Below are positions 35,972 through 44,900 of a stretch of 64,000 bases of DNA, piece after piece. Every line of letters begins with the position of its first letter. Position 1 is the first letter of the stretch. The DNA comes from Wolbachia endosymbiont of Oedothorax gibbosus. Its GTDB lineage: Bacteria > Pseudomonadota > Alphaproteobacteria > Rickettsiales > Anaplasmataceae. A program made the translations under genes and the position numbers. Where the stretch lies: assembly GCF_936270435.1 (NCBI RefSeq), contig NZ_OW370567.1, forward strand, positions 1,313,973 through 1,377,972, written 5' to 3'. Below the pieces are notes generated by a model that saw nothing but the letters and a program-made list of their open reading frames with translations, had not been told where the DNA came from and made no database searches.

Positions 35972-37248
35972 CCCTGTAAAGCAGCTTGAGCTACAAAAAA
36001 TCGCATATGATCACGCACATTATGCACTCGAAGGAAATCAACTTTGTTGTGCAATGCAGATGATAAAGCAATTGTTTCTAAATCTCGATTAAAGGCAAGT
36101 TCTGTGGAAAAAGAAGAAATAAATGACTTTCTAGAATGACCAACTAAAACCTTGCAGCCAAAACTTTGTAATGCTTCTATATTGCGTAAAAGCCAGATAT
36201 TCTGATATAGAGATTTGCCAAAACAAATACCAGGATCAATAATGATCGAGCTTTGATCAAAACCTAGAGCTAGTAATCTATTAATGTTCCTTTCTGCCCA
36301 ATTATTTATGGTATCAATTGGATCAATGTCACTTGGGATAATGTTGTCACTATGTGGTGGTATGGAGAGTGAATGCATAATAACGATACTACATCCACTG
36401 CTAGCAATCGCTTTTAAGGTATTATCATCTAGATCTCCCTTCTGATCGTTTACCCAGGCAATGTTGTAGTGCTCCAAAACATTCAAAATAACATCTGGCC
36501 AGAAACTATCAATGCTGACTTTAATGTCACCAACTTTCATATATTGATTAAGGTCATCAAGCACTGGTTTTAAGCGTGCATATTCTGCTTTTGGAGTTTG
36601 TATTGAGGAGCCAGGTCTTGTTGATTGAGCACCAAGTTCAACTATGCTTGCACCATCTGATAACAGCCGCAGTGCCTGCTTGGTTGCTTGATCTGCATCA
36701 TAATAAAGACCGCCATCTGAAAATGAATCAGGAGTAATATTAACAATACCTACAAGCTCTGGTGAAAGCGTAAAACTCCTTAAAAAGCAATCCTTAATGT
36801 TAGGGTTAATAGTACCAAACGTTTTGTTAACTACTGCCATGGGACTCAGCATTGCCATCAAGTGAAGCAAAAATGGTCTGTTTATCAATTCTGGGTGAGG
36901 AATTCTAAGGTAGGGTGTATCGAGCGTTAGATCATCCCATAACAAAATATCCAAATCAATAACGCGAGGTGCCCATTTTTCATAGACCTGCAGGCGGCCA
37001 ATATCACACTCAATTTGTTTTAGGCCTTTTAATAGCTCTTCGGGAGAAGAAGAACAACTTCCATAGACAATCATGTTGAAAAATGGCCTATCCCATTCAG
37101 GTGGAGCACCGTTTGGTAAAATGGCCTTAGTTTCTAGAATGATCGAAGACTTTAAATCTTTAAAATAGCGTTCCTTTAGTAACTGAGCAGCCTTTTGTAA
37201 ATGGGAAAGGCGATTTCCTATGTTTGAGCCAATAGAAATATAGATCAT
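35968..37248 (-). CDS. folKP: bifunctional HPPK-DHPS (FolK-FolP fusion)
   Basis: One 426-residue protein carries both central steps of folate synthesis. Residues about 1-135 are HPPK (FolK): YISIGSNIGNRLSHL, NGAPPEWDRPFFNMIV and the signature PRVIDLDILLWDD. Residues about 160-426 are dihydropteroate synthase (FolP): ELVGIVNITPDSFSDGG, ELGAQSTRPGS, VSIDSFWPDV, WVNDQKGD, DPGICFGKS and LVGHSRKSF, the blocks that bind pterin-PP and pABA. The same fusion occurs in Chlamydia and in plant mitochondria. TAATG overlap with folB and ATGA overlap with folA show tight coupling. Confidence 0.94.
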   Translation of the reverse strand: MIYISIGSNIGNRLSHLQKAAQLLKERYFKDLKSSIILETKAILPNGAPPEWDRPFFNMIVYGSCSSSPEELLKGLKQIECDIGRLQVYEKWAPRVIDLDILLWDDLTLDTPYLRIPHPELINRPFLLHLMAMLSPMAVVNKTFGTINPNIKDCFLRSFTLSPELVGIVNITPDSFSDGGLYYDADQATKQALRLLSDGASIVELGAQSTRPGSSIQTPKAEYARLKPVLDDLNQYMKVGDIKVSIDSFWPDVILNVLEHYNIAWVNDQKGDLDDNTLKAIASSGCSIVIMHSLSIPPHSDNIIPSDIDPIDTINNWAERNINRLLALGFDQSSIIIDPGICFGKSLYQNIWLLRNIEALQSFGCKVLVGHSRKSFISSFSTELAFNRDLETIALSSALHNKVDFLRVHNVRDHMRFFVAQAALQG

Positions 37249-37637
37249 TACTGTTCTTGCAATGCACTACAGTAAGTAAAGAAAACACCTCCATGCACAT
37301 TAGGAACGGGTGGTGCAACTTTGTGAGTAGTCACTCTTATGGAAGAAATACTATGTTTTTTTTGCACCAAAAGATTATTAATGGCTCTGTATATATCATG
37401 GGTTAAGTGCTCAATTAAATTGAATTGCTTGCTCTGAACAAGAGATTGAATATTTTGTACTATCTCTAGATAGCAGACAGTATCCTCAAGCCGGTCAGTC
37501 ATAAGCCCTAAAGGAGGAGATTTAAAAATAAAATCAACATTAATACTAACTAATTGGGAATGATACTTCTCTTCTGCACTATAGCCTAAATGAACCCAAA
37601 GCCGTAAGTCAGATATAAGAAGATTACATGCAGACAT
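37248..37637 (-). CDS. folB: dihydroneopterin aldolase (FolB family)
   Basis: FolB cleaves dihydroneopterin to the HPPK substrate. The 129-residue protein matches the family in length and shows LWVHLGYSAEEKYHSQ (about 13-28, with the pterin-binding Glu), DTVCYLEIVQNIQSLV (about 49-64, Tyr), NLIEHLTHDIYRAI (the conserved Leu-x-Glu) and VTTHKVAPPVPNVHGG (about 104-119, catalytic-region Lys). It lies 47 bp downstream of the CADD gene and couples to folKP. Confidence 0.88.
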   Translation of the reverse strand: MSACNLLISDLRLWVHLGYSAEEKYHSQLVSINVDFIFKSPPLGLMTDRLEDTVCYLEIVQNIQSLVQSKQFNLIEHLTHDIYRAINNLLVQKKHSISSIRVTTHKVAPPVPNVHGGVFFTYCSALQEQ

Positions 37638-37684
37638 TGCATCCCAACATCACTGAGTTTTAATTCTTAAGCTACTTATAACTA

Positions 37685-38353
37685 CTAACACACGCTAGCA
37701 TTCATCATTCCATCAAGAAAATCCCACAAGAGCTTTGCTCCCTTTTGAGCACCCTGCATAACTTTATCTTGCTCTTTTTCATCTAGATCTTCAATAAGAT
37801 TTGCACACTCCTCAGAATGCCATTCATCAGCATGCATATGAACCGTAAAAAATTGAAGAGAACGCTCATCACTTATTGAATAGTGCTTTTTTAAACCTTC
37901 AATTTTAGACTTAGAAACCTCTGGAGTTTGACGTTCGTAAGCGTACAAGGCTCCAAGACCTGCCGCAAAACCTGATCTTACAATATCAAAGTAACCATCA
38001 ACTAACTCCTGTGTCTCTTTAATCTGTGCATCTTTATGAAGATCAGACCGTGTTATGCCAAGTCCTTCAGCAAAACGCTTCCATAATTCTGGATGATTTT
38101 CATCACCTTGTTCTTCTTCTATCAAATTGCCAAGCAAAACTTGCCGCATCTTTAGGTTTGGGCACAAGGAATGTATACCGCTGATATAACGAGGAAATGC
38201 TGCAACATGATGATAATATTCTTTAGCGTAGGTTTGTAAAGCTTGCAAGCTTAAGCTTCCTGTATTCCATGATTGGTAGAATGGATGATTTAGTAAGTGC
38301 AACTCATCTAATTTATTGTTTAGAGATTTAATAAACTCCATCATTTCCCCCAT
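37685..38353 (-). CDS. CADD-family di-metal oxidoreductase, putative pABA-forming protein
   Basis: The 222-residue all-helical protein is a close homologue of Chlamydia CADD (TenA/PqqC-like haem-oxygenase fold). Metal ligands are in place: E80, H87, E140, H172, D176 and H179 (NLIEEEQGDENHPELW, YAYERQTP, HMHADEWH). It keeps Y26 in NHPFYQSW, which aligns with the chlamydial tyrosine reported to be cleaved to make p-aminobenzoate, and K150 in SKSKIEGL, aligned with the lysine proposed as amino donor. It is the first gene of the folate cluster, whose DHPS needs pABA; no pabA/B/C is nearby. The C-terminal tail is shorter than in Chlamydia. Start may be this ATG or an ATG 3-4 codons later that is closer to GGGGG. 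Confidence 0.88.
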   Translation of the reverse strand: MGEMMEFIKSLNNKLDELHLLNHPFYQSWNTGSLSLQALQTYAKEYYHHVAAFPRYISGIHSLCPNLKMRQVLLGNLIEEEQGDENHPELWKRFAEGLGITRSDLHKDAQIKETQELVDGYFDIVRSGFAAGLGALYAYERQTPEVSKSKIEGLKKHYSISDERSLQFFTVHMHADEWHSEECANLIEDLDEKEQDKVMQGAQKGAKLLWDFLDGMMNASVC

Positions 38354-38411
38354 TACATTAATATATAGTTCATATACTATAGTTTTCTCATTGTTACGAT
38401 CATGCTAACAA

Positions 38412-38488
38412 TGGTGGGATTGGTAGGACTCGAACCTACGACCAATTCGTTATGAGCGAACTGCTCTAACCGACTGAGCTACAATCCC
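38412..38488 (-). tRNA. tRNA with CAU anticodon (Met or Ile2), CCA encoded
   Basis: A full cloverleaf on the minus strand: acceptor GGGATTG paired with CAATCCC plus A73, D arm GCTC…GAGC, anticodon stem GTTCG/CGAAT around CTCATAA, T arm with GGTTCGAGTCC, and CCA encoded at 38412-38414. The anticodon is CAT. Together with 25370-25442 this gives two different CAU tRNAs in the window, presumably one Met elongator and one Ile2. It lies 59 bp upstream of the CADD gene in the same direction. Confidence 0.92.
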
Positions 38489-38530
38489 TTTTATCAAGAT
38501 TTATAATACACACAAAAGCAAATTTGTCTA

Positions 38531-38854
38531 TTAGCTTATTTCACTATCAACCCAACTTGGCAAATCATTTGTTGCACCAATTTTGCGTGCAATTTCCTTA
38601 CCATCTTGAAATATGATTAAAGTGGGTATAGATTGCACTCCATACTTACTTGGCACTTCAGTCCCTTCATCTATGTCGAACTTGCAGATCTTAATCTTGC
38701 CTTTTCTATCTTTAGCCAATTGTTCTATACGTGGCATTAGACTTTTACATGGCCCACACCATTCTGCCCAAAAGTCTATCAGAACAAACCCTTTATAGTC
38801 AGTGACTTCAGATTTGAAATTTTGATCATTTACTGATATAATGTCATCACTCAT
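38531..38854 (-). CDS. trxA: thioredoxin
   Basis: A 107-residue thioredoxin with the redox motif WCGPC in LIDFWAEWCGPCKSLMP (about residues 21-37) and the cis-Pro segment YGVQSIPTLIIFQDGKE (about 69-85). The frame extends upstream to 38896, but the ATG at 38854 gives the standard length and MSDDIISVND start. It stands alone between a tRNA and rnd and serves cytoplasmic disulfide reduction, for example for ribonucleotide reductase. Confidence 0.95.
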   Translation of the reverse strand: MSDDIISVNDQNFKSEVTDYKGFVLIDFWAEWCGPCKSLMPRIEQLAKDRKGKIKICKFDIDEGTEVPSKYGVQSIPTLIIFQDGKEIARKIGATNDLPSWVDSEIS

Positions 38855-38979
38855 AAAATACCTAAATTTAAAACGATTGTTTGTAAAATATAGCACATCA
38901 ATTAGCAGTTAATCAACTAAATTTTTCTAAAAAATTGCCCTAAAGTGTTTTGCACAAACAAAAAACTTCTCACAAATGA

Positions 38980-39600
38980 TTACATCTGATGATTAAAGAT
39001 ATCCACGTTTTCCCAACCCATTAAGTCTAACTCAATACGAGTCGGAAGAAATTCAAAGCACTTTTGAGCCAATTCTTTTCTATTTTCACGTTCCAGCATT
39101 AAGTCTAGCTTTTCCTTTATCCTATGGAGATACAAAACATCAGATGCAGCATAACTTTTTTGTTTGTCTGTTAAATTTTCGTTTCCCCAATCAGAAGATT
39201 GCTGCTGCTTATTTAGTTTGGTATCAAGTAGCTCTAAACATAACTCTTTTAAGCTATGATTATCTGTGTAGGTGCGAACCAACCGTGAAGCTATTTTTGT
39301 GCAATAGCACGGAAGTGCCCAAGTTTTCAAGTAATAACGTATTATGCTCAGATCAAATCGCGCGAAGTGAAATATTTTAGTTATATTTTTATCCTCTAAT
39401 ATTTTTCTCAAATTTGGCGCTGTATAATCGTTCTTGAGTTGAACCAAGTGAGCATTGCCATCATTGAAAGAGAGCTGCACAAGGCATAATCTATCTCTGC
39501 TATGAAGTAGCCCCATTGCCTCGGTATCAACAGCTATAGACCTTACATCATCTGGTATTGAACTAGCTGGCAAGTCGTCTTTATATAAAAATATTCCCAT
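38980..39600 (-). CDS. rnd: ribonuclease D-type 3'-5' exonuclease
   Basis: The 206-residue protein is the DEDDy exonuclease domain only, without the HRDC domains of E. coli RNase D (375 residues). The catalytic motifs are IAVDTEAMGLL (Exo I, D25 and E27), IFHFARFDLSIIRYYL (Exo II) and KSYAASDVLYLHRI (Exo III with the Tyr). Such short versions are typical of Rickettsiales and related alphaproteobacteria and probably take part in tRNA 3' processing. Confidence 0.9.
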   Translation of the reverse strand: MGIFLYKDDLPASSIPDDVRSIAVDTEAMGLLHSRDRLCLVQLSFNDGNAHLVQLKNDYTAPNLRKILEDKNITKIFHFARFDLSIIRYYLKTWALPCYCTKIASRLVRTYTDNHSLKELCLELLDTKLNKQQQSSDWGNENLTDKQKSYAASDVLYLHRIKEKLDLMLERENRKELAQKCFEFLPTRIELDLMGWENVDIFNHQM

Positions 39601-39780
39601 AAAATTAATACATTTTTTGGCACAATTGAAAACCTATGATAATCAAAAATGAGCCTTAAGTATACGAAAAGATCATAGAAGGAACCAAGCAAGTTTATGG
39701 GCTCTCACATTTTTCGTGTACACGGGGTTTACAAATCGTTGTGTATGCCTATAATTAAGTAAATTTAGGTTAATTTACTT

Positions 39781-39853
39781 GCGGGAGTAGCTCAGTTGGT
39801 AGAGCGCAACCTTGCCAAGGTTGAGGTCGAGGGTTCGAACCCCTTCTCCCGCT
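39781..39853 (+). tRNA. tRNA-Gly(GCC)
   Basis: Cloverleaf with acceptor GCGGGAG/CTCCCGC, D arm GCTC…GAGC, anticodon stem CAACC/GGTTG around TTGCCAA and T arm GGGTTCGAACC. The anticodon GCC specifies glycine. CCA is not encoded. The ~430-bp dispersed repeat (copy C) begins only about 24 bp downstream, as elements often do beside tRNA genes. Confidence 0.96.
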
Positions 39854-39876
39854 CTTTACTTTCAAAATCATTTCGT

Positions 39877-40306
39877 CAAAAATCCCTTGACAAACTCCGC
39901 CAGCCCCTTATCATGATAGTGAAGGTATTCAGTTATCTTCATCTGTGCAGATTAAACAGCAAGAAAACAACGTAGTTGGCGTCTTATTTTTAATTTTTTG
40001 CACTATGTGCACCTTATGTCTTCACAGTATTTCTAGCTATATAAGCTGAAACGCGCTGTTTAAGACAGTATAGTACGCCAATTTGCAGGATTAGAGAGTG
40101 AACACTAATTACCACGGGATTTCTTTTGCCTTTTTTTCTGCTTAGTAAATTTCTTAAATATTTTAGCTAAGCTTAGTTGCACTTAAAAGCAGCTAAATTG
40201 CAGTGTTTAAGACTTAAAAAACGCCAAATACTGAAAATAAACAATGACCAGGGTTTCTTTTGCCTTTTTTTTCGTTTGGTAAATTTCTTAATATTTGTGG
40301 CTAAAG
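39877..40306 (+). repeat. ~430-bp dispersed repeat, copy C
   Basis: Uninterrupted copy in plus orientation, starting near 'cccttgacaaactccgcc' and ending near 'ggtaaatttcttaatatttgtggctaa'. It shows the two tandem internal units clearly: each has '(t)gtttaagac', 'acgcca(a)', 'cttttgcctttttt' and 'ggtaaatttcttaa' (near 40057-40155 and 40203-40295). It supplies the empty-site sequence that proves the IS5 insertion point in copy A. No gene within. Confidence 0.8.
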
Positions 40307-40650
40307 ACTGCATGAATGTTGCAATTACAAAAGCGATCTCTACTAGGAGGCCAGTCTGGTATCCAGCCTTTTCATAATCATCAAAACGTTGTATTTTAGC
40401 ATAAAATGGCTACTTTTATACTTAATAAAATTCCTGGATCCCAGACTGGGATGACAAGAAAGGGCTACTTGGATCTAGTCTTTATTATTTGGTTAAAATT
40501 AAGTCTTCTGGATCCAAGTAGTCAAGCTACTTTGATGACACCATTCTTTCTTCTGGATCCAAGTAGTCAAGCTACTTTGATGACACCCATTTGTTCCTAT
40601 AGTTGTCTTTTCTCGTTTACCTATTTTGCCACTCCTCTGAACGGACACAT
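40307..40650. repeat. dispersed palindromic repeats, including a 45-bp tandem pair
   Basis: Units of the palindromic repeat at about 40345-40460 ('ccagtctggtatccag', 'ctggatcccagactgggatgac'). At 40505-40542 and 40550-40587 an identical 38-base segment is repeated with a 45-base period; its core AAGTAGTCAAGCTACTT can form a hairpin. No gene is seen. This lies between repeat copy C and the end of rsmD. Confidence 0.75.
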
Positions 40651-41199
40651 TTAAGTTGATAGAGAAAGAAAAATTATTTTTGCTATACCGTAGGTACGTT
40701 CCAAGATTATACTAAAGTTTTTATTGCACTCAAAACCTTCGTTTTTCCTAATCTCTAGAATTATCAATGCATCATCACTTAACCAGCCTGAGTGAGCTAA
40801 TCCATTCAACGTTGATTCAACTAAATTACTATTATAAGGTGGGTCTATAAAAACTATGTTGCACTTTGAAATAGGTTTTGGTAATCCGTTAGCACTGCAA
40901 CAAATTAGCGTAACATTGTCCGTAATTCCAAAATCTTCTGCTGTTTTTTTAGGCAGTTGCAAATTGTAATAATCTGAATCCACCATGAACGCATGTTTAG
41001 CACCGCGAGAAAGCGCTTCAAATGAAAAAGAGCCACTACCACAGAACAAATCAAGTACATTCAAATTATAAATAGGTTTTCTTGAGGAAAGCATGCTAAA
41101 TATTGCTTCTCGAACAATACTCATAGTTGGTCGTGCAGCTAAGTGCTTGCCTGTAGTTATTTTTCTTCCGCGATATTTGCCTGCAATAATGCGTAGCAT
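40651..41199 (-). CDS. rsmD: 16S rRNA (guanine-966 N2) methyltransferase RsmD
   Basis: RsmD methylates G966 of 16S rRNA. The 182-residue Rossmann methyltransferase starts MLRIIAGKYRGRKI (the family's RIIxGxxRGR), then RPTMSIVREAIFSML, the SAM motif NVLDLFCGSGSFSFEALSRGA (about 48-68) and the catalytic motif IVFIDPPYNSN (about 113-123). Length is normal. Confidence 0.94.
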   Translation of the reverse strand: MLRIIAGKYRGRKITTGKHLAARPTMSIVREAIFSMLSSRKPIYNLNVLDLFCGSGSFSFEALSRGAKHAFMVDSDYYNLQLPKKTAEDFGITDNVTLICCSANGLPKPISKCNIVFIDPPYNSNLVESTLNGLAHSGWLSDDALIILEIRKNEGFECNKNFSIILERTYGIAKIIFLSLST

Positions 41200-41322
41200 A
41201 TTAAATAAGCTCCAAAATAATTAATTATTTATACTATAAGATTAATGTCAATATGGCTTTTAGCAGTTTAATAGAAAGAAGCTACCAGAGTTACTTACAA
41301 GAAGAATACAAACACAAGACCA

Positions 41323-41952
41323 TCAGTTGTTTTTCTTTGATTTGCCTGCTGCATTTATTGCTTGACCAATCTCATCTTGTAACCCACCATAATCATTTCT
41401 TTCATCGTGATTGATCCCTTCAATTCTGTTTTCTAATTCTAACTTAATTATAGTATTGATTTTATCTATATTATCAAGAAAGCCTCTACATTCTTCTTCA
41501 CTATACTCTTCACCAGATGCCTTTTTTTCGATAAATAGACTTTTAAACTCTGCAAGATCAGAATTCTGATCGGTATTTAGTACAACATTTCTCTCTACGA
41601 AGCTAAGATCTGATAGCAATAAACTAACTTCCAACAGATCTTCACTTTTCACGCTTTTAAGGTCTTCAAGGCTTTCTAAAATACTAAACACCTTAAGCCT
41701 TTCTTGCGTGATTTCTTGATCTTCCTTATCAAATTCGGATAATAATTCATGATTATCTGTGAATTTTTTACCCAAAGCTTTATTTAATTTAGCAAGGTCG
41801 ACATTATCTTCTGGTGTGTTATCTAACAGTAGATCCACTCTTGCCCTACGCGCATTTAAAATGTCATCATAGTCATTTAACTTTATATTGCCATCATTGT
41901 CTTGCTGCAATTTATAATAATCAAGGCCTTTGAAATTTTTATTAGTCTTCAT
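41323..41952 (-). CDS. hypothetical protein at the end of the vir operon
   Basis: Not recognised beyond its position. It is a 209-residue, very acidic, soluble, helical protein (Asp/Glu/Leu/Lys-rich) without signal or membrane segments; coiled-coil-like stretches include LKVFSILESLEDLKSVKSEDLLEVSLLLSDL. The ATG at 41952 lies inside the last codons of virB6-4 (overlap 11 bp); an upstream in-frame ATG at 41982 is possible. Tight overlap suggests it is expressed with the secretion genes, so a substrate, chaperone or accessory role is conceivable but not shown. Confidence 0.7.
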   Translation of the reverse strand: MKTNKNFKGLDYYKLQQDNDGNIKLNDYDDILNARRARVDLLLDNTPEDNVDLAKLNKALGKKFTDNHELLSEFDKEDQEITQERLKVFSILESLEDLKSVKSEDLLEVSLLLSDLSFVERNVVLNTDQNSDLAEFKSLFIEKKASGEEYSEEECRGFLDNIDKINTIIKLELENRIEGINHDERNDYGGLQDEIGQAINAAGKSKKNN

Positions 41953-44900
41953 CTTCAATCCTCTTCTCATCTCCTTTTGCATCTGGTTTCCTCATTGGTT
42001 CCGGTAATTTCCTTTCTGGATTTTTTGGTTCTTTAAATAAAGGCTTAAGATTATAAACTTCACCTTCTCGATCTTTTCTTTCTTTTTTTCTTCTAGCTCT
42101 TTCAGCACTTTTTTCTACAGCTTCCTTGGTATTCATTTCAAAAAGTGCCTTAACGTATTCTTCTGGATCTTTTGGTTCTTTAAATAAAGGCTTAAGATTA
42201 TAAACTCCTTCTAGATCTCTTTTTTCTTTTTCCTCAGCATGTTTTCCAATGTATCTTTCTGTACCTAGTTCTCGTACTACCTTATCTGGCTGACCTCCCC
42301 CTCGTAGTCGAAGAGGGTCGTCTTCTTCTAGTGGCTGATTATGGTTATCTCTTACTAGTTCCGTGCCTAACTCTCGTGCTACTTTATTTGGCTGATTAAA
42401 CTTACCTCCCCCTTGTAGTAGATTAGGCTTGTCTTCTTGTTCTGTGCCTAGTTTTCGTACTACCTGATCAGACTTATCTTCTCCTTGTGGTTGATCAAGC
42501 TTGTCTTTTTCTGGTTCTCTCTTGCGTCCTATAGTGTAATCATGAAGCTTATCCAAGAAATCTCGCCTATGCGATTTTGCTCTATAGAGCAGATTATGAT
42601 CATAGCCATGCTTTCCTATAGAATCAAGGCCATGCTCCCAAGTAAACTTCATAGCATCTTCTATTGTATAGCCCAAATGTGATCCTACATATCCTTTGTA
42701 ATATTCTAAATATTTACCAATTCTTCTGTGTGTAATGTCTTCCTTATCAACTCCAAATGCCCTGTAAATTTTTTCCTCGAGCTTATCAACATCATTTTCA
42801 GGCGATGTTGCAAACTTCGTTGCTTCAATAGTAGCACCTACAAATTTACGTGGCACATCAATAGCGTATTTCAGCACTCCTCCAACTCTTGGTACCCTGC
42901 CCAGTAAATTAGCTGCACCTCCGGCTAATCTATCCGGTAAATGAGTAGCCCAATTGCCTAAAGACTCTAGTTTTCCACCAGCAAAATTTTGCCACTGCTG
43001 TTTTAATCCTTCCGCCATGCCAACTAAAGGAGATGCTTCGTACATCCTGGATATATTGTAAAAGCTGAATCCACCACCGGCAATACTTGAGCCCATTTGT
43101 TGTACGAACTCGCGTAAAGAGAACATTAAAAATGAAAGCAGGAATAATACAAAGATTTCCCCTGCATTGATTAAATAACCTCTCTGTATGTCTTGCACCC
43201 TTTGGTAATCACTATTTTCTTGATAATTTTTGCAATCCTCACAATCTTTACATTTCTGACAGTATTCACTATTGGGATCCTTATATAAATCATGAAGTTT
43301 CAGTATTCTACAACCTTGTTGTTCTACTATTCTTTGCACCAAAGACTTTATCTCTCTTTTGAGATCTGGTCTTATGGTACCTTTTCTGTAGTCATCCACT
43401 ATTTCCCTATAATTTTTACATTTTTCTTCATCTTGCTGAGATTGACAGTAAAGCTCTGTTATTTTACTATTCATACCACCTATCTTTTTGTCTATATTGT
43501 TGATCAGTAATATAATGTCAGCCCTCTCTGATGCATGAGATAAACTATTTGTTAAGCGTACTAGATCTTTTGCACTACAGCCATTACTAACTACCATATC
43601 ACTTTCCGCAATATAGTGGTCTGCTGGATTATCTTTAGTTCCAGGAATTGGATTAAAGAAAGGATAATCTATATAACGAAAACCTTTTATATGTTCACCA
43701 TTTTTATCTTTAGGGTAATCAGGTGGAAGAGGGATATATCCAGCACCGCCAGTAAATTTTATTGTACCACCTTCTCTGCTTATCTTTTCTATACCTTCTA
43801 TGCTTTTGTCTATGTTAAGTGAAGAAGCTTCTCCAAGAGTGTAAGGTACAAAAATTTGCCCTGGGGTCCAACCAAAGTACTGCTTATCAATGATGCAAAA
43901 ACCGCCAAACACCCATTTTGGAGCACACAACCTTACCTCAAACCATTTATTGTAGCATACAGTAAAACCTAACTGCCTATAAAAGGTGTTCATTATCATT
44001 GAAGCCAACAATGACAAGAGAGCAAATATCATAATCGACTGTAAACAAAAGCTGATGCAGAATTTTATCCAACCTTCAAATAGACTTTTCAGCGGTGAAA
44101 ATAAAATAGAGATCAGGAACAGTGGCATGATAGCTATAAGAAAAGCTATGCCCATAAAGCCAGAGAGGAATATTATGTAAGCATATAAGCACAGCAAGAA
44201 ATATAAAACTATCCCTATAAAAATTGCCGGTATCATAAGTAAGCTTGCCCACATTTGGTAATGTAAAAACGCTGCAAACTTCTTCCAAACAGAATAAGCA
44301 AAAAACTTGTTGAACATGTCCTCCATGAAGCTAAACAACTTAGCTTCATCTCCTTGAGCAATACTTCCGTTGTTCATGTTGGGAGCAAAATTAATAATTA
44401 TGCTTATCAATTGTTCAAGACCTTTAACGAATAAAACAAGAAAATGATCATAGAAAAATCTAAAGCTTCCAGGAGATATAAGCACTATTACTAGAGTGAT
44501 TTTCATCATTCTGATGAGCATATCATGCTTAGTTTCTCGTATCATGCCAAAAAGATAAAGAAGCGATGAAATCATTACAAATAGAACAAGCAAGGAAAGA
44601 ACAAAATTGTGAAAACTTGAACCTTTTTTAACTATATTCTCAAACATAGTTTGCGCAGCCGCACACTCACTACCTTTACAATCTTTATTAGGTGAGATCA
44701 ATAAAGTGTCTTTTAGATAATGATAAACTTCATTGAAAAATCCAAAGGTACCTGGTTTTTGTACTCCACCCAAAAATTCAAAAGAGTAGCCACCTACATT
44801 ATCTAAGTAATATCTATCTAATATTTTTACATATATTTTCCATCCCTTTTCTAACGTCAACTCTTTACAATTTCTGTCCTTTAATTTAGGTTTATCTCTG

